Origin: Azospirillum picis
GTDB lineage: Bacteria; Pseudomonadota; Alphaproteobacteria; Azospirillales; Azospirillaceae
Reading direction: 5' to 3'
DNA length: 64,000 nucleotides
NCBI RefSeq assembly: GCF_017876115.1
Contig: NZ_JAGINO010000007.1
Location: 186,001 to 250,000, forward strand
Of this stretch, positions 54,498 to 61,242 are shown one piece after another (within the stretch, counting starts at the first letter, position 1; each line of letters starts with the position of its first letter). The position numbers were made by a program, and so were the translations under genes. The notes beneath the pieces were generated by a model. That model was not told where the DNA came from. It saw only the letters and a list, made by a program, of their open reading frames with translations, and made no database searches.

Positions 54498-56272
54498 AGC
54501 CGACACCGGTGGTGTTCGAGGGATGTTTCGGTTGGCTGCACCCGGCGCACGGGTTGCGCGGCGTCGTGCTGTGCGGGCCCTACGGCCACGAGGAGCTGTG
54601 CGTCCATCGTGCCTGGAAGACCTTCGCCGAAACCCTGGCGGCCGCCGGGCTGCCGACCTTGCGCTTCGACTATCCGGGGTCGGGGGACTCGGCCGGCGAG
54701 GACAGCGAGCCCAACCGGCTGCGCGCCTGGCTGGACGGCGTCAAGGCGGCGGCGCGCCGGCTGCGCGAGGACACCGGCGTCACCGAGCTGATCCTGGTCG
54801 GCTACCGCATGGGATCGCTGCTCGCGACCGCGGCGGCGCTGGAGCTGGCGGAGGAAGGGCAGGGTGTCGATGGATTGGCGCTGCTGTCGCCGATCACCTC
54901 GGGGCGCCGTGCGGTGCGTGAACTGCAGACGCTGGCGACCATGGTGCTGCGCCCGGTCTGCAACCCGGAGCCGCCGGAACGTGCCTCCTGGCTGAACGTC
55001 ATCGGCATGCCGCTGACCCCGGAGACGGCGCTGGCGCTGGGTGGCATGAACCCCTGCGACGCACCGTCCCTTCCCGCCCGGCGCATCCTGATCGCCGACC
55101 GGCCGGAAGCGAAAAGCTCGCTGAAGCTGGCCGCACGCTGGCGCTCGATGGGCGCCGCGGTGGAGACGGTCAGCATCAGCGGCATGCTGGAGATGGTCCA
55201 GCAACCCCAGCGCGCCCGCGCTTCGGCGGTCTTCGAGCCGGTCCTGCGTTGGGCTGCCGACGGTGCTGTCGCGGAGGGCGCCACCCCGCCGCCGGTGCGG
55301 CCGGCCGGGCTGATGACCACCACGGCGGTCGAGCGCCCGATCTTCTTCGGCTCGACGCCCGAACTGTTCGGCATCTACTGCACGCCGGTGATCGCCGATC
55401 CCGCCGGCAGCCGGCCGGCCATCCTGTTCCTGAACAGCGGTGCTACGCATCACGTCGGCTCCGGCCGGGCCACCGTGGTGCAGGCGCGGCGGTTGGCGGC
55501 GCGCGGCTATTGTTCGCTGCGCATCGATGCCGCCGGCATCGGCGACAGCCCGGACCGGTCCGGCCTTCCCGACAACCTCCTCTACAACAAGGAGGTGATG
55601 ACCGACATCCGGTCCGCGCTGAACTGGCTGGAAGAGCAGGGACACGAGCGGATCGTCGTCATCGGGCTGTGCGCGGGCGGTACGCCGACGCTGCATGCCG
55701 GCCTGGGCGACGACCGGGTGGTCGGCCAGGTCCTCCTCAACCCAGGCCGGTTCGAGCTTGGGGCCGGCATCGCCGTGTCGGAGCTGATGCGGACGGTGGC
55801 CCACCGCTCCGCCACCGAATATCTGCTGGAGGCGCTGAAGCCCGCCCGACTGCGCGCCACCCTGCGCAAGCCCGCCCGCCTGACCGGTCTCGCCCAACGC
55901 CTGGCAGCCCGCCTGTTCCGCAAGGTGCTGATCCGTACCGGCCTGACCCGGCATGCCCTGCGCATCTTCCGGCGGCTGTCGGCGGAGGGGCGGCGGGTGC
56001 TGGTGGTCTACAGCAGCGGCGACATGACGCTGGCCGAATTCTACCTGCATCTCGGCGAGGGCGGACGGGCGCTGCACGGATTGCCGGGGATCGAGGTGGC
56101 CTATCTCGACCGCTCCGACCATAGCCTTACCGTGTGGGAGGCCCGTGACCGGCTCAACCTGCTGATCGACCGGCATCTCGCCCTCTTGGACTGTCCGGCC
56201 ACGGTCGGGAGTGAGGCCTCCGGCCTGCCCGACTGGGACGTCGATCTGCCGACCGGAGAGCGGGTGGGATGA
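54494..56272 (+). CDS. tandem alpha/beta-hydrolase protein with non-serine nucleophile positions
   Basis: 592 residues made of two alpha/beta-hydrolase domains. Domain 1 (about 20-260) has LRFDYPGSGDSAG and the elbow VGYRMGS, where Arg105 replaces the nucleophile Ser. Domain 2 (about 300-570) has LRIDAAGIGDSPD and the elbow IGLCAGG, where Cys393 takes the place of Ser; Asp and His candidates follow (SSGDMTLAEF; DRSDHSLTVW). Domain 1 is probably catalytically dead, and domain 2 may be a thiol acyl-transferase or thioesterase. This would suit release of a carrier-bound acyl group. Its start overlaps the GH2 stop (ATGA), closing the operon. Confidence 0.85.
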   Translation: MKPTPVVFEGCFGWLHPAHGLRGVVLCGPYGHEELCVHRAWKTFAETLAAAGLPTLRFDYPGSGDSAGEDSEPNRLRAWLDGVKAAARRLREDTGVTELILVGYRMGSLLATAAALELAEEGQGVDGLALLSPITSGRRAVRELQTLATMVLRPVCNPEPPERASWLNVIGMPLTPETALALGGMNPCDAPSLPARRILIADRPEAKSSLKLAARWRSMGAAVETVSISGMLEMVQQPQRARASAVFEPVLRWAADGAVAEGATPPPVRPAGLMTTTAVERPIFFGSTPELFGIYCTPVIADPAGSRPAILFLNSGATHHVGSGRATVVQARRLAARGYCSLRIDAAGIGDSPDRSGLPDNLLYNKEVMTDIRSALNWLEEQGHERIVVIGLCAGGTPTLHAGLGDDRVVGQVLLNPGRFELGAGIAVSELMRTVAHRSATEYLLEALKPARLRATLRKPARLTGLAQRLAARLFRKVLIRTGLTRHALRIFRRLSAEGRRVLVVYSSGDMTLAEFYLHLGEGGRALHGLPGIEVAYLDRSDHSLTVWEARDRLNLLIDRHLALLDCPATVGSEASGLPDWDVDLPTGERVG

Positions 56273-56296
56273 GCGCCCCATAAGCGCTGACATTAA

Positions 56297-56366
56297 CCCC
56301 CTCCCAGCCTCCCCCGCTCTCGGCCGACCGAAGGTCGGTCCGATCGCGGGGGAGGCTGGGAGGGGG
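56297..56366. repeat. 70-bp palindromic repeat element with perfect 21-bp arms
   Basis: Bases 56297-56317 and 56346-56366 are perfect reverse complements. Inside lies CCGACC-GAA-GGTCGG (56324-56338). It sits between the convergent hydrolase and M20 genes and could act as a bidirectional terminator. Confidence 0.9.
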
Positions 56367-56387
56367 CCGACTTGCCGATGTCAGCGC

Positions 56388-57650
56388 CTATGGGTGATCG
56401 CCCTCCTCCCCCGCGGTCAACAGCTCCGCGAGCGCTCTCGCCACAACCAGCGTCGCCTGGCGCAGGTCCTCAAGCACCAGCTTCTCGTCGGCGCGGTGGC
56501 CGTTGGCCTCCAGCAGGTCGCGGGGACCGGCCCCGTAGAGGATGGTGGGGATGCCGGCTTCCGAATAGTGGCGGGCGTCGGTGTAGAGCGGGATGCCGTT
56601 CTGGCCGACCGGCCGGCCCAGCACCGCTTCGGCATGGCGGGCGAACAGTCCGGCCAGACGCGGCGCGTCGCCGACCGAACGGAAGGGGCGGGCCAGCAGG
56701 ATGCGGCGCACCGTCACCCGGATGCCGTCGCGGCCGGCGGCAGCCTGCCCGATCAACGCACGCAGCTCGGCTTCGACCTCCGCCGGGGTCTCTTCCGGGA
56801 TCATGCGGCGGTCGAGGCGGAAGGTGACGCGGTCGGGGACGACGTTGGTGTTGATGCCGCCCTGGATCAACCCGACGGTCAGCGACGGGCTGGTGATGCC
56901 GGGCACCGAGGACCGGCGTTCGGCCAAGGCCGGGCGATGGGCGTAGAGTGCTGCAAGGATTCCGGTCGCCGCCTCCAGCGCGTCATGGCCGGTGTCGGGG
57001 CGGGCGGCATGGGCGGACTTGCCGTCGACCTGCACCTCCAGGTGCAGGCAGCCGTTGTGCGCCGTCACCACCGAATAGGCGAAGCTGGCCGACACCGCAT
57101 AGTCGGGCCTGGAAATCCCCTGCTCCAGCAGCCATTTCGGGCCGATTTCGCCGCCGGCCTCCTCGTCGTAGGTCAGGTGCAGCTCGACCGTGCCCTTCAG
57201 CGGGGCGCCGGCCGCCATCAGCGCCCGCAGCGCGAAGGCATAGGTGGCGAAATCGGACTTCGATACGGCGACGCCGCGGCCATACATCACGCCGTCGCGG
57301 ATCTCGGCGCCATAGGGATCGCTCGACCAGCCTTCGCCCGGCGGGACCACGTCGCCGTGGGCGTTCATCGCCACCACCGGCCCGTCGCCGAAGCGGTGGC
57401 GGACGACCAGGTTGGTGGCGCTGGCCATGCCGTTGGCATGCACCAGCTCGGCCGGGACCGGATGGCGCTCCACCGTGAAGCCCATCGCCTCCAGCAGGTC
57501 GGCGGCACGGGCGGCGTGGGGAGCGCAGTCGCCGGGTGGGTTGTCGGACGGGACCTTCACCAGCTCCGCCAGGAAGCGGGTCTCCTCGTCGAAGCGGGCG
57601 CTCACCGCCTCTTCGAGGCGGATGGCGAGGGCGGGGGACAGGTCGGTCAT
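56388..57650 (-). CDS. M20-family metallopeptidase/deacylase
   Basis: 420 residues, ArgE/DapE/ACY1 fold with two zinc ions. The metal and catalytic residues fall in VAMNAHGDVVPPG, YGRGVAVSKSD, TYDEEAGGEIG and the final NGHRADEK. The dimerisation lid lies between about residues 190 and 310. It hydrolyses an N-acyl amino acid or dipeptide-like substrate. Its start overlaps the stop of the next upstream amidohydrolase (ATGA), so the two are one operon. Confidence 0.9.
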   Translation of the reverse strand: MTDLSPALAIRLEEAVSARFDEETRFLAELVKVPSDNPPGDCAPHAARAADLLEAMGFTVERHPVPAELVHANGMASATNLVVRHRFGDGPVVAMNAHGDVVPPGEGWSSDPYGAEIRDGVMYGRGVAVSKSDFATYAFALRALMAAGAPLKGTVELHLTYDEEAGGEIGPKWLLEQGISRPDYAVSASFAYSVVTAHNGCLHLEVQVDGKSAHAARPDTGHDALEAATGILAALYAHRPALAERRSSVPGITSPSLTVGLIQGGINTNVVPDRVTFRLDRRMIPEETPAEVEAELRALIGQAAAGRDGIRVTVRRILLARPFRSVGDAPRLAGLFARHAEAVLGRPVGQNGIPLYTDARHYSEAGIPTILYGAGPRDLLEANGHRADEKLVLEDLRQATLVVARALAELLTAGEEGDHP

Positions 57651-58897
57651 GGCAGGCGGTCCGTTGGGGGCTGGAAGCGTTCGACGAAGCGGGCGAGCAC
57701 GCGGGCGCCGGCCTCGGCATCCGCGGCGGTGATGCGTTCGGCCGGGTTGTGCGAGATGCCGCGCTCGCAGCGCACGAACAGCATGGCGACATCGGTGAGC
57801 GCCGCAACCGCCATGGCGTCATGGCCGGCACCGCTCGGCAGTTCGGGCGCGTCCAGCCCCTCGGCGGCCGCGGCGGCGGCGAACTGGGCCATCAGCGCCG
57901 GGTGGCAGGCGACCGCCGGGCTTTCGTGCAGGGTCTCGAAGGCGACGGACACACCGCGGGCGTCGGCGATCGCCTCCAGGCGGGTACGGACCGCCGCGAC
58001 CCGTTCCAGCCGTAGCGGATCGCGGTCGGCGCGCAGGTCGATGGTGAAGCGGACCCGGCCGGGGATGACGTTGGTGGCGCCCGGAGACGCCTCGATCCGG
58101 CCAACCGTGCCGACCAGCCGATCCTGGCCGGAGCACAGCTCCTCCACCGCCAGGATCATGTCGGCCGCCGCCGCCAGGGCGTCGCGGCGCAGGGTCATCG
58201 GCACCGTGCCGGCATGGCCGGCCATGCCGTCGACCGTCACCGCCAGGCGGGTGGCACCGGCAATCGCGCTGACCACGCCCACGGGTCGCCCCAGCGCCTC
58301 CAGCACCGGTCCCTGCTCGATGTGAAGCTCGGCATAGGCCAGCACCTCTTCGCGGCGGTAGGCGGCAGCGGTCCAGCCGGCCGGGTCGAGCCCGAACCGC
58401 GCCATCGCGTCGGCCAGCCGCAGGCCGTCGCCGTCGCGCGCCTCCAGCACCGCCGGATCGAAGGTGCCGGCGATGGCGCGGCTGCCTATCAGGGTCGACT
58501 GGAAGCGCGTGCCCTCCTCGTCCCCAAAGCCGATCACCTCGACCGCATGGGACAGGCGACGGCCGCGGGCATGCAGGTCGGCCACCACAGCAATGCCGGT
58601 CAGCACCCCCAGCATCCCGTCGTAGCGCCCGGCGTCGCGTACGGTGTCGAGGTGGGAGCCGATCAGCAGCGCCGGCAGCCCCGGCCGCTCGCCCTCGTAG
58701 CGGCCGATGACGTTGCCGACCGCATCCTCCCGCACGCTCATCCCCGCCTCGCGCATCCACTGCCCGACGAGGTCGTTGGCGCGCCGGTGCTCCGGCGTCA
58801 GGTAGAGGCGCGACAGCCGCCCCTCCTCGGCGCTGATCGCCGCCAGTGCGTCGATGCGGTCGAGAAGGGCCGGTCCGGTCAGCAGGGAAGCGGGCAT
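57647..58897 (-). CDS. allantoate amidohydrolase/N-carbamoyl-L-amino acid hydrolase family
   Basis: 416 residues, M20 clan, AllC/HyuC type. Metal ligands appear in LIGSHLDTVRDAGRYDGMLG, GDEEGTRFQ and ELHIEQGPVLE. The lid domain has VTVDGMAGHAGTVPM and GATNVIPG. The C-terminal ligands fall in SGAGHDAM and GISHNPAE. It cleaves a ureido group from allantoate or a carbamoyl amino acid. Together with the overlapping M20 gene this suggests nitrogen salvage from ureides or carbamoyl compounds. Confidence 0.92.
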   Translation of the reverse strand: MPASLLTGPALLDRIDALAAISAEEGRLSRLYLTPEHRRANDLVGQWMREAGMSVREDAVGNVIGRYEGERPGLPALLIGSHLDTVRDAGRYDGMLGVLTGIAVVADLHARGRRLSHAVEVIGFGDEEGTRFQSTLIGSRAIAGTFDPAVLEARDGDGLRLADAMARFGLDPAGWTAAAYRREEVLAYAELHIEQGPVLEALGRPVGVVSAIAGATRLAVTVDGMAGHAGTVPMTLRRDALAAAADMILAVEELCSGQDRLVGTVGRIEASPGATNVIPGRVRFTIDLRADRDPLRLERVAAVRTRLEAIADARGVSVAFETLHESPAVACHPALMAQFAAAAAAEGLDAPELPSGAGHDAMAVAALTDVAMLFVRCERGISHNPAERITAADAEAGARVLARFVERFQPPTDRLP

Positions 58898-59191
58898 CGG
58901 CGATTCCGGTGGCTGCTGGGAATGGGAAACGCTCCGTTTATAGGCCCAACCGCCGGCCGAGCCCTAGCACCTGCTGGCGAAGACAGTTTCAAAGAATCCG
59001 GAACCGAAGCGTGGCGGCAGTCCCTGCCGCAGCGCGCAAAATCATGCGTTGAGAAATCCGGCGTGTTGACAATAGTGATCGCTACCCTCTGGAACAGAGC
59101 CCCGAATTTCTTAAATATACTCAAGCAACTGGTGCGCAGACGCAAAAAATCATGCTGCGCATGCGAAATAACTGCGAGGGGAGGGGTGGCC

Positions 59192-59494
59192 ATGGCGCCG
59201 GTCAAGCCGGATCCGTCTTTTGAGAACGCGACGCCGGTCGGGAGGGCGGCCGGTGGGCGTCTGTGGTTCAACAGCCGGACGGAGTTGGCGCAGGCGCGCA
59301 CGCTGGCGGGCTGGATCACCCTGATGGCGGAAGAGCGGGAACTGGACGACCGGCAGCTTGCCGCGGTGACCGGCCTGGACGCCGAGGATGTCCGCGCGGT
59401 GCGTGACGGCGCGGTCGCGATGGTGCCGCCCCGTCTGCTCGACAGTGCGTTGAGGCGGCTTGAGGGTCGAAACGACGAGGGGCAACTGCAGTAG
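59192..59494 (+). CDS. small helix-turn-helix-like hypothetical protein
   Basis: 100 residues with a good ribosome site (GAGGGGAGGGG). The C-terminal half contains a segment that looks like a lambda-repressor-type helix-turn-helix (LDDRQLAAVTGLDAEDVRAV). No closer family is recognised. The region just upstream (59060-59180) is unusually AT-rich for this window and may hold its promoter, including a TTGACA near 59064. Confidence 0.6.
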   Translation: MAPVKPDPSFENATPVGRAAGGRLWFNSRTELAQARTLAGWITLMAEERELDDRQLAAVTGLDAEDVRAVRDGAVAMVPPRLLDSALRRLEGRNDEGQLQ

Positions 59495-59540
59495 CCACTG
59501 CAATTGCCCCTGTCGGCATCGCTGAGATGTCGGTGCCGCG

Positions 59541-59762
59541 TCAGGCGACGGACAGCACGTCCACATACATGTTGGCGGGCGCCGACAGGTGGATGCGGTA
59601 CAGCATGCCGGCCTGGTCGACCAGGATGTCGGCGACCGGGTTCTTGGCCGACAGGTCGGTGACCGCGGCGCGGACGTTGCGCGGCAGTTGCTCCAGGGCG
59701 ACGTCGCGGTAGGTGCCGCGGTTGCCGTTGCTGTCCGAAAGCTTGATGGTCTTGTTGGCCAT
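59541..59762 (-). CDS. small hypothetical protein
   Basis: 73 residues (MANKTIKLSDSNGNRGTYRD, then VALEQLPRNVRAAV) with mixed beta/alpha composition and no membrane segment or cysteine. The frame is open slightly upstream, but MANKTIK is the natural start. It converges on the helix-turn-helix gene. Function unknown. Confidence 0.6.
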   Translation of the reverse strand: MANKTIKLSDSNGNRGTYRDVALEQLPRNVRAAVTDLSAKNPVADILVDQAGMLYRIHLSAPANMYVDVLSVA

Positions 59763-59973
59763 GATGGCGGGTGCTCGGTTCCGGAAGGACGTGGGGGGAC
59801 TTGATTGGTCGCGGGACAATGGTCCCGTCCGGTTAACCGAGGGTTAAGCACCCTGTCAGGCGTTTGGGATGCCGGCGCAGGGCAGCAGCGCACCCGGTGC
59901 AGGAGGGGCGGCGGCCGGCATCGGTGCCCCGACTGCGGATCACGGGGCCGATGGCTGCGTCTACGGTGGGCGG

Positions 59974-60447
59974 TCAGAGATGCAGAAGCATGTCGTAGCG
60001 GTCCAGCCCCGGTCCATACCCGTCCTCGGCGACCGCCACGGTCCGGAAGCCGAAACGCCTGTAGAAGCCATGCGTGTGCTGGCTGGTGTCGAGCTTCACC
60101 CGTGTCACCCCGGGGATGGCGGCGGCCGAACGCAACCGCGCCTCGGTCAAGGTGGTGCCGAGGCCGGTTCCATGAAGCGCCCGGTCGACCATGCCCCAGC
60201 AGAGGCCGGCGGTCGTGCCGTCATTCTCCAGGACGATGCCGCCGCAGGCGGCGATACGGCCACCTCGCTCCAGCACGAGATAGGACCAGTCCAGGGCATG
60301 CCGCGCCAGGAAACGGGCGAAGTCCGGCCGTTCGGCCGCCGAGAAGAAGCGTGGCATGTTGCCGTCGAACACGGCCAGACAGCCGTTTCGATCCGGTTCG
60401 GCATAGGGACGCACACCATCGCCGTGGGTCTTCGACGCGTTGGTCAT
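59974..60447 (-). CDS. GNAT-family N-acetyltransferase
   Basis: 157 residues. The acetyl-CoA-binding core can be seen: YLVLERGGRIAACGGIVLE, then WGMVDRALHGTGLGTTLTEA (the R/Q-x-x-G-x-G/A motif A) and the final YRRFGFRTVAV. Substrate unknown. The ATG at 60447 has GGAGG just upstream. Confidence 0.85.
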   Translation of the reverse strand: MTNASKTHGDGVRPYAEPDRNGCLAVFDGNMPRFFSAAERPDFARFLARHALDWSYLVLERGGRIAACGGIVLENDGTTAGLCWGMVDRALHGTGLGTTLTEARLRSAAAIPGVTRVKLDTSQHTHGFYRRFGFRTVAVAEDGYGPGLDRYDMLLHL

Positions 60448-60494
60448 GCCTCCACGGGTAGCAACTTTCCGGATCCGCAACAACAGCCCGCGTG

Positions 60495-60534
60495 GCGTGA
60501 GCCCGGCGGCCGTCGGCGACCGCCGGGCTCACGC
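60495..60534 (-). terminator. 15-bp perfect hairpin after the BON gene
   Basis: GCGTGAGCCCGGCGG (60495-60509) pairs perfectly with CCGCCGGGCTCACGC (60520-60534) around a 10-base loop. It begins five bases after the BON stop. There is no U-tract, so it may act as a transcript-end stabiliser rather than a classic terminator. Confidence 0.6.
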
Positions 60535-60539
60535 GGCCC

Positions 60540-61049
60540 TCAGCGGAGCCGGGAGCCGCCGTCCGCCGCCGCCGGTTCACCGGTGCGGCGGAGGGTGTCG
60601 TCTTCCGGGAGCGGCTGCTTGCCGAGAACCATGGAACTGTTGTCGAGTGCCGCGACCATCGCGTCGCGCGCCGGGGCGCCGGGACCGGTCACGCTGCCTT
60701 CGCCTTGTGGCGCCGCGGGCTCCACCCGCTCGCCGACGCCGGTCATGGTGCGCGAACTGCCGACCCGCAGGTCGTTCTGCACATGGCCGACGCCCGAGAC
60801 GCTTTCGGCGATGTCCTCGGCCCGGCGTTTCGATCCACGGTCGGCGACGCTGCCGGACAGGGTCACCTCGCCGTTCTCCACCTTCACGCCGATGTCCGAT
60901 GCGTCGAGGTGGTGGTCGTCGGTCAGGCGCTCGTTGATGTCTTCCAGGATTCGCTCGTCGGAACGCTTGTAGTTGCGCGGCCCGACGCCGCGATAGCGCG
61001 GTTGCGGGCTCATGGCGACGAATGCGTCACTCCAGGGGTGGCGGTGCAT
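60540..61049 (-). CDS. BON-domain protein
   Basis: 169 residues. A BON domain occupies residues about 30-95 (RILEDINERLTDDHHLDASD; VENGEVTLSGSVADRGSKRR). BON domains bind phospholipid or act in osmotic stress proteins such as OsmY. No signal peptide is visible. The N-terminal RYRGVGPRNYKRSDERI pattern is common in short soil-bacterial BON proteins. GGAGG precedes the ATG at 61049. The C-terminal third is low-complexity. Confidence 0.87.
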   Translation of the reverse strand: MHRHPWSDAFVAMSPQPRYRGVGPRNYKRSDERILEDINERLTDDHHLDASDIGVKVENGEVTLSGSVADRGSKRRAEDIAESVSGVGHVQNDLRVGSSRTMTGVGERVEPAAPQGEGSVTGPGAPARDAMVAALDNSSMVLGKQPLPEDDTLRRTGEPAAADGGSRLR

Positions 61050-61242
61050 GGGCGGCCTCCGTTTCTGCTCCGTTTTTGCAAGTCACTCATCGAGCACTCA
61101 ACAAAAGGCGCCTGCCGCCGTTCCGGTCCTTCAACGGAAGTGCAGACCTGCACGACGCTTCCCGGCTGCACCCCGCAACCGTCGCAACCTTGGCCGCCCG
61201 GCGGTGTTCGTCTTGAAAAACCCGCGTGGCCGAGGGCTTGTC

